A DNA stretch of 64,000 nucleotides from Cyprinodon diabolis (GCA_030533445.1 CM060068.1:33242010-33306009), one strand, 5' to 3'; counted from the stretch's first letter, positions 47,237 to 61,607 are shown. Notes: generated by a model not told the origin, from the letters alone. Numbers and translations are program-made.

Positions 47237-50200
47237 GGTTTGGTATTCTGAAACATTCTATAGCTCTGGGTGTTAGAATATTAAGTTATTCAGGAGTCAA
47301 CAACACATTTCCCTATATGGGGACAAATTACATTCTATAAGATCTGCAAAAAATAAATCTGCTCCATTAGCCGTATAACTTTAATGAGAACTGGGCTAGA
47401 AAATTTATGATTTTGAAAGGTGAATTTAAACAAATACAGGAAGATTTTCCTTTTCTTGCAGATCCATTTAAATACTACTTACTACCATCTATAATATGAA
47501 GAAAGCGTTATCGGTTGCAAAGGCATATCATTTAAATCAAACTCAATTGAGCAACTAACAGCAAAGGAGATCGTCCAATATAAAGGGCATTAACAAAGCA
47601 CGGTGACATGTGACATAGAGAGGATGGCAAAGAATGGAACAGATGGTTCACCTTCTCTCCCTGCGATTCAGCTGTAACATGGTATAACTTGTCAAGGGGT
47701 GAGTTTTATAGATTGAATTCCTGCCCTCAGAGTTATAGCTACATGTGTTTATGCTGCTTCTGGCTCTTGGAAACCCAACACCAGAGCACAGGTTGTGCAG
47801 CAGGTTGGGGAGTGGCTTCTTCTCACAGTCATTCAGTCAGCCCCATCTGTCATCTGAAACAGTGCCTCCCTGTAGTCAGAGTCTTGTCAACTAGAGCATT
47901 GTTATCACTTACAAATGTTACCAGCCAAAACATCTCCCCAAATTATCCTTACACATCTTAGTGTTTTCAATGCTATTTTGCATCTTTCATCAGTTAAGAA
48001 CAGAGATTTTATTTAGCATCTTGAAAAGAAAACAAAATTCAAAGTTCTTTCCCACAGAACATGAAGAGGTTGCTAACAAAACAAAAAAAAGCTTCAGATG
48101 TGATCATGTTGTTTGTGTTCATGTTTTGTTATCTTGTCAGAAGTGTAATTGCTGCGGTTGCAATAGATTAGGGTTCCTCGGCAGAAAGCAGGAGTATTAA
48201 GCGGATGCAGATATCCCTCAGCCTAATCATTAGCACATACGCTGACCCCTCTGCCACAAATAGACCGCTTAATTACATATAGAAGGCAGCATAAATATGC
48301 CTACCCTTCAACAAACAGTTCATCATTTTGTGCTAAGCTATGAAATGTTATATAATGATAAGCACCACCAGTGATCCACTGCACCCAAAGACCTTTCTCA
48401 TCAATTATCTGTTATTGGAGCCTCTGTATCCTGTGTATTGTGATATTCGTTTACGTTTGATGAATGCTACGCTCTGCGGGTGTTTCGGTCCCCAGGATAT
48501 CTTTCTCCCACTGATGTACTTATTAATAATAAATTGAGCGAGGAATGTGTGAGTTCTGCCTCCCTCCTCTGTGATTATAGAGACAAAAGAGCGTTTGAAG
48601 TATCCATCTTAATACAAAGACACTTTATTAGATAAAGCTAACTCACCCAAGACAAATAGTAAGGCAGAGGCACTGGAGAAACAGCAGTGCTCTTTTTCTT
48701 TGCTTTGCCTCTCTGTTTCTTTTCAGTCTTTTTTGGCTTTTTACTATAAATAAATGATCCATTTTTTTTCCTTTATTTCATTATGTGGTGATTGTTATTA
48801 GATAGTCCTGTTCTGTGGTAGGTGAGCAGAAAACCAAAGGCTAGCATGTGGTCTGAGGTCGGTTGCATCAGTTCCCGCTCTATAAATCGGCAGAGGTTGT
48901 GTACAGACTCATATGTCATTCATTTTTATTACCAAATTTGCCTTCAACCTCTAATACCCCCATACCCCTGCTGGTTCTAACACTAACAATACATAATCTC
49001 CATGTGTCAAACATTCAAATTAAAATATAGAGTGTTACTTATGCCCTCATTGCACCTCCCAGATATGTGTTTTGCCCTGGCTCTATCAAAGAGCAGTCAG
49101 TCGCCCGGGCCATATAAATCACCCTCAAGCTGCAATTTGTGAAAACATGCCGATTAAGTTTGTGCAACGTGGTCAGCTGGGAAGGCAGTAAATTTCCCAA
49201 GTAACAAAGTTAACATTGATTCAAATATAAGCACTTGTCCGTGTGTAACAACGATAACCTTTTAGTAGATTTGGAAAACATATTTGACACCCATTAAAAT
49301 AATGAATGATTTTTCTCCTCCCCAGAGGAAGGCAGAGGAGGTGTGTTTGTACAGGAAGGGAGGGAAAGCGTACCGTGACTTCATGGCAGTTCAGCATCCC
49401 AGGACCCATCCATTAGACCCGGATAAAGAGTAAATCTGCGAATTTGTTCTTATAAGGGAATTCTTCCTCACAATCAATAACTTGGCAATTAGGGCTGTAA
49501 AAAAAAAACTCATGCAAGGGCTGACAAACCTGTCTGTTGCACTAAAAGATTAATATTGTGTTGCTAATTAAGGTCAGTTCACTCAAAGTATAACTATTTG
49601 TGTGTAATCAGTGTTTTTATTTCACAACTGCTTCTAAGAGGTATGCTGAGAGCACTATGCTGAGAATAAGGGAAAGATTACTGAGTAATTATGCCACTAA
49701 AATACCTTAGAGCAGGATATTAAGAGGGCAGGTGTGTGCTGAAATGACTAGTTTGATTTTTTTATATCCTCTACTGTATGTTAGACAGGTTACCTGTGTC
49801 CCCTCACCTGCCCTGCAAGGACAAACAGGTGTAGAAAGTGGGTGATAGGAAATTCATACACTACAAAACCACTGCAGCTTCTGTTACAACTTATGATTGT
49901 CTCTAGTAATATAGATGATGAATGCACCTGAAACACAGCAAAAAGTACACTAGCGATTACAAAACAAGGAGCAAGGTGTGTTTTACTGAATCAGTGCATA
50001 TTAATGCAGAACCTGATTCACTCATGCAAGCATCACAAATTTAAGCCAAGCTGTACTACTTTAGTTTTAACCCCTCACCTTCAAAGGTTTTAACCGACTA
50101 AGGTCACAGAAAGACTCTCTGGCACATGAAGTTAGATTTAGAGAGTTAGATTTATAGATAGTTTATTTATTTTTATTTTTAAGTTTGGTTTTGGTTTGCA

Positions 50201-53200
50201 CATTAACTCTCTAATATTAACAATAGTAGCAACTGTATCCCTTCCTCTTCCACCTTCCTGCTTACCAAGAATAAAGTTATGGCTTGCATAAAGGAAGAAT
50301 AACAGATTATATGTGTTTTTAAAAAGGCTTTTTGTTTGGCCCTTTGTGGGGTATTTCACTCAAAAGCTAATAGCTGAGAAACAGCAAATTGCTTTCAGAC
50401 TTTCTCTATCAAAACATAAACTCAAATTGGAAACCAATTAATACAAGATGCAATCATTATACTTTCTGTTTGTGCAAACAACAAAAAAGAAAAGCAGCTC
50501 TTGTTTTTCTGACAAACAGCAACAACAATATTTAGTTCTCTTCAGCAACCTCAGTGCAGAGAATTGCATTCATTTTAAGTTGGGAAATATGTTCTATTAA
50601 CTGCATTGTGAAGCTGATTGAATTTTAAAGTAGGAAGGTCACCATTACTCTTTTTTTATTCCGATAAGAAACATCTTGGATATCCCAACCATATTTAAAG
50701 CAGCGCATTAGAGACTATTCGTCTTTTTAAATGTTTTTATTCAATTTAACTGTTGAATTTACATTTTTTATAGATCTAAATTAATAATGTGTCTTTGAGA
50801 CATTGGAGATTAGTTTCGACTGAATCATGTATAAAAAGAAAAAAGCTTCTCTCATTGACTCCACTTTACAACTAATCCATCTACTGTTAAAAGCACAATT
50901 TATTTTTACGTGATTTATTATGTAGGCCACCCTCAGCCTGCAAATATGACCACATCCAGTTTAATGTTGGTTAAAAACAGATAAAAGCTAAATATTGACA
51001 ACGCAATTTATTATGGGTATTTTAAAACCAAACCATAATGGAGAATTTACATGTATTTTTAAGGTTTTTTAGTTTTTGTCATCTAAGTTGTAGTAATTCA
51101 GAAAGTTGGAGAGTATTTTTATTTTGCTATGACATAGACATCATCTTTTAATGCTTTGATTTTATTAGGTTTGTTTTATCCTTGAAATAGAATGGTAAAA
51201 GAAAATAAATTGTATTTTGAGAAATATCTTTCTTTAAGTTTTGATAACATTAAATACACTACACTTTTCAGCCTCTGGATAAAAAATATATATAGCTATA
51301 TTTTATATTTTTTTCCACTCTAGCTCCTTTAAGTGTTGTATGTAAGAAATGTTGTACATCATGTTGTGTTTAAAGCCTTAAAATAATTTTCATATAAAGA
51401 AACTGAACCCGGATTGATTTCAGTCTTTTCATGAGGCTCCATTGTTCAGCTCTTCAGTCGGGTGTTGGAGATGAGAGACTTTGAATGTAGGGCCATTCTT
51501 TTAGATTTGATTTAGTCAGAATTGTATTTTCATAATGTCACATCCAGGTTAGCTTCGACTTCAATGATTTATGACAAGAGAAGCTCATTGTCTTGAATTT
51601 GTAAAAGTATCAAAGAACAAAAGAAAGAACACGTATGCTTCTCATTTTCTTCTCTCTCCTGAAAAGCGGGAACACATGTCAGTTGGTTGTGTGTTCTTCA
51701 GGAGGTAAAATATTTTTCCAAGCCAAAGCACCGACGTGACAACTCCATCACTGAAAGTAGTTTGTCCTCTGCAGTTCAGTGAAAATATTATGAGAAGCTA
51801 AAGAAGGAGGAACTAAAAAGATGGGGGGGCTGGGATGAGTGACGGACAGCTTTGACACATCGGAGCACTTAGACAATTACTAACAGTTTCTGCCAGTCAC
51901 CACATCTGACACAACACAAACACGGCAAGGATAATTTTACATTACACTGGCGGGCATGGGTCACTTTAAAGGAACACAGGGAAGCCCATTTCAGCTTGCA
52001 TTTCAAGGCCAATCATCTAAATTGGCCCCACAACACAACTGGCTGCCTGGGACCAGTTCTCTCTCTCTTGTTCTCGCTCTATCTCGACCACTCCTCACAA
52101 CATGATGATAACCACAACAGCAGAGAGGGAGCAGATCTTTGAAGTGCAGCTGTCAGTCAGCTTGTTGCCATAGTGGGGACTGTGTGGATAAAATGGTGTA
52201 CAGGTGTGGGAGCAAACACAGCTGGAGCCCCTAGGGTCAAACTGATACAGGGAAGGAGGGGGTTTAGTGAGAACAACCTCTGTGGAGAGGAGAAACAATA
52301 ATATTGTGTCACTACCGATCTTAAGTCCAGAAGCCAAGTATAAATGCTTAATTAATATCAGGTTTGGAAATAGGGATCAGTAAAAAACCTACAGGCAAGG
52401 GTTTCTTATTTAGTTTATTTACACATGCATGCATTTGTGTCCTACCTTTGATTAGAAAAAAAACTCTAAAATCATTTCCTCGTTTGGTGGGTTCCCTGTA
52501 TTGGTAGTATAGTTAACTATAGATATTTAGGGAGGAAATACTTATTTACAAATACAAATGGTAATTCTACAAGTTCTACAGGATGTGTATTTTGTGTTCA
52601 TTGCAATCTTGAAATAGTAATTACGATGATAATTTACAGCAATACTTAGAATTTGGAGAACAGAACTAGAAAGTACTGACACCAAATAAATTTGACTGAA
52701 TCACTTTCACAATCACCTGATTGAGTTTCCTCGGGGATGGATTTCTTTTTCAAAAGATTTACAATTTCAGCCAGATAATGGACTGAAATTGCTATCCCTG
52801 ACGTTTAGCTTTGCCTTTGCATTATGATGGTTGATTGAATTTTATTTGCTGATACTAAAATATATCAGATTTAACAGTTTATTTTTAGTATCCTCAGACA
52901 TACACATATCATTTTAAGAACCACAGCTGTAAATAATATGCTAACTTTGTTTTAACTTGTTTTATCCATAAATCTGTATGTTCTTTGTTGTGACTTTAGT
53001 AGCCAAATAGCCATGGTATTATAATGAAAACACCTTTTAGCTAGCAACAGAGGTAGCCACATGGCTAATAAGGGTGGGAATTCCTGTTTAATGATAAAAG
53101 CTGTGTTTTTTAATTTTACTGTAGCCTACCTGGCTATAGATATCTTCTGATTTGGATTTATTCATCCAGGAAGTCACCGAGATCCACTATCTATACCTAA

Positions 53201-54130
53201 TTACACTTCATCAGGGACTTGTCTATATTAGTAAATATTTGACCATTGTAATTTTAATGCGTTCTGAGTTATTATTTGTAAACGCTTTAAAACGGGTCAC
53301 TAGTTTTGAGAGGTTAAAGAGTAATTGAACTCCAGCGTGCATCGATTGTCTACCTGGAAGACATTACTGTCCTTTGAAAAACGGCATCACACTAGTGTCC
53401 TACTCATGCAGAAATCTCAGTGTAATTTTGGAAAATTATCACAAAAAGATTTATTCAAGGAAAATACAACAATAATGTAAAATGTTTTTTCATAGCTGTT
53501 GAAGGAATCTGTATGTTTATAATACAAACTTGCTCTCAAATTTCTGTCGGTTTTGGTTAATCTCTTACAGATAATCAGTCATGGGCCCAAGAAATCAATT
53601 AATTTACTCACAAAGAGACTCTCTCTCTAGACCACAGACGACTCTAAGAGAGTGACTCAAAGTTCTTTTTCCACCTGTGAGTATTGTACATCTTGTGATG
53701 TACAAATACTCACACAAATTATGGAGCCTCTGTTACAAACTGAAAATGTAATGTAATGTTTACCATCTGCTATAAAAAAAAGGCATTTATGGCTGAGAAA
53801 AGATGAAACAATAAATATAGACTGCATAAAGCAATAATGCACTAAGATTTAAAAAAAATTATTAATACAAATGTATTCAGTCTGATACAAAAAATGATCT
53901 GATAAGATTGTTTTTAATGCTAAGCAGAATCAAGGGGGCATCTGGAAAAAAATAGGAGCAAGCATTAATCTGGCCTAAGTGATGTTAAAAGCATGTATCA
54001 AGGGACTAGACTGATACTTTGAATTTGTAAGAGCTCTGGCAATAAAATCGCCTGTTACAACACATATACAATTGTGATAACAGTGACACTTATTAACATT
54101 GCTTCATTATGATTATGACAGTTCACTTAG
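47237..54130. other. 6.9 kb intergenic DNA, no gene seen
   Basis: Largest quiet stretch. Open frames are up to about 90 codons with no family features. 48,330-48,545 is a denser block. No transposon ends are recognised and AT-rich runs dominate 50.5-51.4 kb and 52.4-53.9 kb. Confidence 0.5.
48330..48545. promoter_or_regulatory. Candidate conserved non-coding block
   Basis: Repeat-free DNA with a TAATAATAAATTGA-type homeodomain cluster at its 3' side and CACTGCACCCAAAGACC inside. The 65-codon frame across it is featureless. The call is by texture only. Confidence 0.2.
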
Positions 54131-54215
54131 AAATAATGGCTGAGTGGTTAGAGTGCAGGGAATTTGCATCCTGGATAGGCTGCATGATTTACGGTTCAAA
54201 CCTCAAATTTTAACT
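54131..54215 (+). other. tRNA-like sequence with intact Pol III boxes
   Basis: Box A TGGCTGAGTGG (54,137-54,147) and box B GTTCAAACC (54,194-54,202) both match the Pol III consensus. The spacing is about 47 bp, longer than in most tRNAs but possible with a long variable arm (Ser/Leu type). The flanks do not pair into an acceptor stem, so this is more likely a SINE head or tRNA pseudogene than a working tRNA. Confidence 0.35.
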
Positions 54216-57200
54216 CTGAGTACTCATAGGACATTGGAATTAGGATTCCTTCATTTTGTACAGTTCTTTCATGCACAGAGTTACTGTACTAGTGGTTCCC
54301 AAATGCCAAGTGACCTTTCTTTCACTTTGCATGTACTTGACACAATTTCACCCTAATGTAGATTCAATGTTTCCAAATTTGGAACAACTCAAGTCACTTG
54401 TCAAATCTGACAGCGCTGTCGCTTCTGTTCACTCCTTCTCGGCTGTGCGTCTGGGCTAATTGTTCCCCAGATGTGAGCATCGGCAGCCATCTAATCACAC
54501 TGCATTGTGATGCCTGTGTCGGAGTCCAGGTTAATCTGAAGTGAGTATGGATTTCAAGAGAAATCAAAAACGTCCTGATTGGATGACAGCCCCTGTTAGC
54601 TGCATGATTTCCAAGCGAATATGCCATCTCCAATGGACCTGGACCTCCTACTGATGAGTGCTCAATAGAGAGCTGTTTGAAAGACAATCCTCAGAGATCT
54701 TAGACACACAAACACACTTACACACACAACAGACTCACACACTATCAGAGACAGAGTCCATTCGCATAACTGTCAGTGATGGACAGGCTGATGCAGGGAC
54801 GTTTGAAGTGACAGAATGGTCCAGGTTTCCTCTGCAGACCCCTTCTGATTGTTTTGCATTTTTTTGGCTGAGCTTAGATGTTTATCAGGAAATAATATTT
54901 CTAATGCCGGTGTCTTTGTTCAGTGTTTTCCTGGCCTGTTTGTTTAGGAAAATTAATACATCTAATAGCTATAATAACCAGGAAGGCAATGTTTTTCTCT
55001 CTACAAGCTCCCTGCCAAACACCTGAAAAAGAAAGTAATAAGTTATTCCCTCTGCGTGCATACATGCCAACACATGAAAGTCATTTAGTTGCACTTAACT
55101 GTCAAAAAACAATTAAGGCAAATCATAACAACATCTGCAGGCATGCACGATTCCTGTAATATTTTTTCCAAATTCTCCTCCTCCTCGCCAAGAGAACAAG
55201 TATTGGCAATCCTCAAATGCAAGGTACACTTCATGAATTTTGCATCACACCGGATCATTACCATAACGACACTATCAAAGATATTAGGAGCCTTCAACGC
55301 TGTTTTCTCTTACGCAGGAATCTCTCTTAGATCTCTTGTCATGAGGGGTGGGTATCATCCACCATCATCTAGCAAATATAGCACACAGGAGCCCCCCTCT
55401 CCTAATGAGCATGTATGCATGTCTGAGTGTACAATATGTAAATCCTCTAGGTGAATTTTGGAGAAGGGGGGGGCATTTAGAGGTTGATGCTGTCTGTGGG
55501 TGTGGTGATGTGGGTAATAAATTTGTGTAAAAGAAGCAGCATTGTCCCCGATTGTGTTTTGTCTGACTTATTCATGAAATCAGCGACTGCTTTGGGTGAC
55601 ATTATAATGTTTGTTTTTGTTTCTTTCCTTGAGTCATTTGGAGAAGTCGTGTTATCGCAGCTGTTTGCGGTAAGAAAACTTGCAGTTAAATCAGATGTAA
55701 TTTAACGGCATGTGTGAGAAGCCCAGGTTAGGGGCAATGAATTATGTTCACTGTAATAAGTGGGAGGTTTGACAGATGTTCAATAGAAGGTGGAGCAATT
55801 AAAATCCTCATCTATTGGTCTCATCTCTTGCTTTTGTCTCTCTCTTTTTGTCACCTCGGTATCATCACCACCACACCTCCCCCTCCACTTAGACCCGTTC
55901 TCTGAAGCTGCTCTGTGTGTCGTCCATCTTCCTTCTCTTGTGGCGTCTGTAATTATTTTCTACCTGGGACAGGATCGGTGTGAAGAACAAAGTGCCTACA
56001 AAACACCCTCGTCACGATCGGACTAGTTTATACGAAAATATGCACCAAACACAATCACCCACACACACATGCACACACACACATCATCTCCATCATCACC
56101 ATCAAAAACACAGGCATGTTCCTAAAGACACATGAACACATCAGCAAAACTTTCCCCCAGGTTGCCTTGTTAAGCTCTGAAAAACTGATTTGCTTATTAA
56201 AGCAGAGAAGACTATCCATTTTCTGACACTTTCATAAATAAATTTATTTACACTAGGCTGCATGCAGTAACATGTTGTTGTGCCGGCATTAACAAGCCAT
56301 GCACTTCCAGTGTGGCACGTAGACACTATATGCATGCACAGCAGCAAGCTAACAATCACTCAGCACATCATTGGGCTTCTTCTTTCTATCTGCAAGCAGC
56401 AAATTGGATGGTCCCCCATACATACATACAGTATTTTCATACAGTGATGGCCACATTACCAGTACAGGCATCCCGCTGAAAAGATTTGTGGTGCTCATTT
56501 GAAAATGATAGGACGCAGGCTGCCACTGAAGTCCTACTCGGCAATCGAAGAAATCAGGCTGTCTTTATTGCTTTACAGCCTGCCGCTATAACCTGGGCAC
56601 ATTGATAATGGGCTGTTGTGCTAATAGGCAGATAACACATCCAATCTGTCACCAAGTTCCCCGGAAGGCGCGTGTGTTGTTGTTGCTCTTTTATTTGCTT
56701 TTTTGGCTTTTAAGTAACAAATATAGCCACAGAAATGTACCTGACTTTCTATTTTTCTTTCTTTTCTTTTTTTTTTTTTTGAAAGGAGCCATCCTTGCAA
56801 CCGAACAATGAATCTATTAGACTGCAGCAAGTCTGTTTTAACTATCTCTAACAAGCGTTCTGAAGCGAGAACACACAGTTGTTAGTGACAAATGATGTAG
56901 AATATATAGTCATAAGTACTATGAACAAAGTTGCTCATTATTCACCAGGAGCTCTTTTTCCTTTTCAAACTGTCAGCTGGTTGTTATACAATGTGATTAC
57001 GCCTTACCCCACATCCCTTATTCTCTCTGTCCCACTCTCCTCCATGATTACCACAGTGCCTCGAGCTAGTGAATTTGAATAGAGGCCGCCTATTATTTTC
57101 TTTCCATGTGATAGTAATTATTTACAAATTTGTGAGCATTCACGTGAAGTACAGGGTGGTATGCATAAAAGCACGGGGGGTTTCGAAGGCAAGGTCTTGA

Positions 57201-58976
57201 TTTTGAATATAAAATTAGTGCAATTAGATTAAAATACAGCCACAGGTTGTTGAAAAGTAAAGCTGGGGAGCAGCCCGAGAGACACACTTAACCCAATCAG
57301 ATTAATATTACAGATTGTCATGACTACCTTTGTTTTCTGTTTGCTAGAGGTTTGGGCTCACAGAGTTGGGACACGAATGTGATTATACCACGAAAAACAA
57401 CAGGATACAAAAAAAGAGCGTTGCTTTCGGGCGCTGCTGTATTCAATAACCAGCAGAGAGCGGAGCGGATTTTTGCCCATTATATTTCTTAATTTGGCGA
57501 ATCTTCGTGCAAATTACTCAGGCCGCTCTCGTTTGGGTGGAAGAGCAGATTACAGAGGAAAAATGTAATTGCGGGAGACATGGGGCCACTTGCTCCAGAA
57601 AGCAGTAAAGTTGATTACACAGGAAGCAGAATTATTCAGCTTGCATATGGACAGCTGTAATGTGGCACAAGGCAGGTTGCAAAGAAACCAAAGAGGAAGA
57701 CCCAATGTTAAAGCTAAGTGTTATCACATCCTAACAGATTTTATGAAAAATATTGAGTTTAACTTGTATCATTAGGTATAGCACTGCAATTAATGTATTA
57801 CACACCAAAATACAGCTTTGTGCTGCGCTGTGGCACCCAGCAGTTTAGCTCATGGCCTAAAGCATGCCACAAGGCATAAACAAACACACATAGGAAGGTA
57901 GCTCATTCTCTCTGACTGAAAAACACACAGTGCAAAGTTATCCTGCAGAGAAATCCTTTAAAAAGGATTTTTATGATACTACAGAAGTACAGGAAGTATA
58001 TATTTATAATTTTCTTTCTCACTCTGGTGTAAGTGTAAAGTAAACTGTGTAAACTGTATTAATCGGAAATGCGCAAAACAAAAATCAAACATTGTAGATT
58101 ATATTTCAAAGCTGCTATCTAAGAAACTAAAACAGTAGTATTGCTTAAGTTTAAAATATCTACAATGATCTTAACTCATAAAGTTTATGTTAAACTTGCA
58201 CAAAAAAAGGAATGCTGTTATATTAATAGTGAAAAAGCTCTCACCTGCAGAAGCCTGAACATTTGATAAAAACAAAAATTATAAAATTTTTTCATTATGT
58301 TCATGCAGAATATCAGCCTAATAGATCTAAATATTGTATTTGAAATTTAGAATTGTCAGTTTTTCCAATCTATTACAGTCGAGTTTTGTTGACTCAGCAA
58401 AAACGTGCCCTTGATTTTCTGTTTTGAGCTGACATAAGTGATATTTCATAGGCTTTTAAGAATAAAGTTCACCAGATTAGGCTTGATGTGTTGTGCATAG
58501 TTTTCTCAGTCTGGTTATACAAGCTTTTTTCCCCCATTATTTAACACAAGTAAACCCATTCTCCACTAACCCCTAAAAATAAGAAACCAATTTAAGCCAC
58601 TCAACAACACCTCAAATGAAGTGTTCTGTTTTCCAGACCATGTTTCTAAAATTCCCCGTTTTCAGACTGAGTTATCTTCTCTTTCTTCTACATTCAATGC
58701 TCCTTTTGAATTTAAGTCAAACTTTATTCATTCTATGAGCTTCCATTTGATTTACCGATGCAGTTTTTGCTTGAATAAAGCTTAACCAGAGTACCAAGCA
58801 AGGTGACTGATCTCTCTCTATAACACTGCATAAAATACAAAACTGACTTCATGACAACTTTTTTTGATGTTTGAAAGTTAGCTTGTATTCTCTTGTGCTA
58901 ACTAGTGTATTTCTTGTGTAAATGTGTTTTCTTTGGTTTACCTGTGTGAACCAAAATGAACCTAACCTACTTTCCA
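54216..58976. other. 4.8 kb intergenic DNA, no gene seen
   Basis: Contains CA-rich runs at about 54,705-54,740 and 56,055-56,085, and dense blocks at 54,400-54,620 and 55,300-55,720. Open frames up to 122 codons overlap these blocks but show no domain or codon signature. Confidence 0.5.
54400..54620. promoter_or_regulatory. Candidate conserved non-coding block
   Basis: Repeat-free and GC-balanced, with TCTAATCACACTGCATTGTG and GGCTAATTGTTCCCCAGATG. No supported coding frame. Conservation is untested. Confidence 0.2.
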
Positions 58977-59444
58977 TAAAAATTCAAAAAATATCCACTG
59001 GACTTGGTTTTCAAGATTTGAAGACGTTTCGCCACCTCTCCAGGAAGCTTTCTCAATTCAAATGTCTGGATCCGCAGTGAGTTTGAGTCTTATATGGACA
59101 AGGCCTTGTATTGCTTGGAAACATGCAAATGGTAACCGATGAATGGGTCGTTTAGTTCCATCGTTAGCCTGTAATATCTGAACCTGTCTATGATTTTATC
59201 CCCTTTAACGACCGACCCCTAGAATCATAGACAGGTTCAGATATTACAGGCTAACGATGGAACTAAACGACCCATTCATCGGTTACCATTTGCATGTTTC
59301 CAAGCAATACAAGGCCTTGTCCATATAAGACGACTCAAACTCACTGCGTATCCAGACATTTGAATTGAGAAAGCTTCCTGGAGAGGTGGCGAAACGTCTT
59401 CAAATCTTGAAAACCAAGTCCAGTGGATATTTTTTGAATTTTTA
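58977..59444. mobile_element. 468-bp near-perfect palindrome, Penelope-like terminal sequence
   Basis: Arms of about 219 bp (58,977-59,195 and 59,223-59,444) surround a 27-bp loop with very few mismatches. The outer parts read CCACTGGACTTGGTTTTCAA and GAAGACGTTTCGCCACCTCT, resembling terminal repeats of teleost Penelope-like retroelements. The DNA just right of the palindrome (TGACTATGACCTGGATGACT and CTTCATCAGCATAC) is of the same kind. No reverse transcriptase or GIY-YIG frame is present. The family assignment is from recall and moderate. Confidence 0.6.
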
Positions 59445-61204
59445 CGGAATGACTATGACCTGGATGACTGAGAACCTTCATCAGCATACAACCTAACCTA
59501 CTGAATTTTTCATACAGCTTCATTTTAACATCTTACATTTTTTAATCATCCTGTTGAACAGGATTAGTCAAGTTTGAATGGGCAAAAGTAAGTTTCAAAC
59601 TGTGTATTGAGACTTTCTTTTTTATATATATTTTTCCTCTGACTCAACTAAGTCACATATTTTCCTCATATGTTTGGTTTGGTTTTCCGAAATTTGAGAT
59701 AAATAATTAAACCGGATGTTTTTTTTTTCTAATCTGTGGTGTGTTTAGAAAAGTATAAAGCATGTAGAATAGGTTTTTCTGTTACTTATTAAGTGCTGCA
59801 CTCTGTAAACATCCCACAATTGGCAGATGGATCATCAAAAAGCCCCACTACCAAACATAAAACCCTGGAGTAATTACATAAAGCCAAGAACAAAACACCA
59901 AGAAAGAAACAAGTAACCCCAGGGCTGTTAAAGTTTAAAGCTTCTGCTTCTAAAAATAAAATAAATAATCGAACTAAAACCATAACCCTGGGAGACCTCG
60001 CTCACTGCCTGATAATTGTCTTCTTTCATGGCCCCATCCATCCAGAACATTAGGCCCGCATTCTCAGGCCTGCTGGGTGCTATCACATAAAGTAATCACA
60101 AATGAGGGGTCTTTAAAAAGCATGACCTCCTTAGGGAACGCACAGTACAACCCTGTGCATATCAGGCCAAATAAATCTGGACCCACATAAGCAATTTCAA
60201 AGACAAGGCAAAATTGTCGCAACCAGACCATTTAACAGTGCCAGACCAAATTATGCACACAAAACATACAGATGGATGAATAAAACATGCATGCAGTATC
60301 AATTTCTGGGTTTTATGTTAAATGTATGTAAGATTAAACAACCTTTCTCTGATGTTAAAAGTCATATCTGCACATATTGTCAATTGTTACTGCTTGTAAA
60401 GTACATAAGACAAATGAATAGAGGGCTTGAATGACCTAACACTGTGGCTCAAATTCAACAGTCATTTAATAAAGTCCAAGGTCAGTAAACCAAAATTTAA
60501 TCCAAGCAGACATATCTAAAATAGTCTATAAAATACAAACTGGGGATGCTTGACACAAGGGATGAAAAAAAAATGGTAATGTGATGTATATCTTGACAAA
60601 GAAATACAATGTGAGACGAAAGGCTGATTACAGCAGGGAATTTCTGAGAGGAAAGTTGTGTGAAGCAAGACAAGGAATTAGTAAACAAAATAAAAAAGAA
60701 AGTTCAAAAAGCAGAAAGCGAAACCAAATACAGAACCAGAAAACATTTAATCCGCAGAGCTGGTCACGATAGTGTTGATGTGCACCATGCTCAGTGCAGC
60801 GTGTTGGCGGATAATCTCCTATGTTTCTCCCACGCCTCTTCCCTTTGATAAAAAGGGACGCACTCTGGCCTCCAAATGTGGCACTGTGCAGTAGATATAT
60901 GCCTAATTGGATCTCTGAACAACAGCAGAGAGGAGGAAGGGTTCATCAAGTTAGGAACCAAGTGATACTGGATCAATCAAGGAATAAACTGGCAGCATTA
61001 TTTTTGATTACAAGCTTGACTGATTAAATAACCTTGCAGAAGTATTCTTTCTAGCACAACTTTTTCCATGCTTTTTAATGTTCAATCTGTAAACATCTTG
61101 GAATGTTAAAAATTTTCACAAAAATATGATAAGTGTATTGTACACACAGTATGTCCGAAGTCACCTGTGTGTTACCGAATGACAGCATGGCACACAGCTC
61201 GTCA
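59445..61204. other. Intergenic DNA, no gene seen
   Basis: AT-rich unique sequence. The first 45 bases continue the Penelope-like material. Remaining open frames are about 60 codons and featureless. Confidence 0.5.
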
Positions 61205-61607
61205 TTAGAGAGCAGTGTTGGGCACGTTACTTTGAAAAAGTAATTAGTTATAATTACTAGTTACTTCTCCCAAAAAGTAACTGAGTTACTAACTGAGTTA
61301 CTCCACAATAAAAGTAACTAGTTACTAGTAAAAGTAACTATTGCGTTACTTTTGCGTTTCTCGCCCCGGTAACCCTCACCACCCAGCCCCCACCTTCTCC
61401 CCGTGTGTTTCCAAAGCCAGCTGAATAGAGCGGACGACAAAGACAAGAACCTGCAGAGAGTTTAGCATTTATTGCAACTCAACGTAAAAAACATCAGGTG
61501 GAACGCGATGTGAAGTTTTTAAACAGGGCATTCAGATCTGGTGAAATTAATAACTGGGGATGTCTAATTCTGAAATCTTGTGTTTTACGGTTGTTATAGA
61601 TACTGCA

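Noticed and set aside
54137..54202. Functional tRNA-Ser/Leu gene
   Set aside because: Box A and box B are good, but no acceptor or anticodon stem forms.
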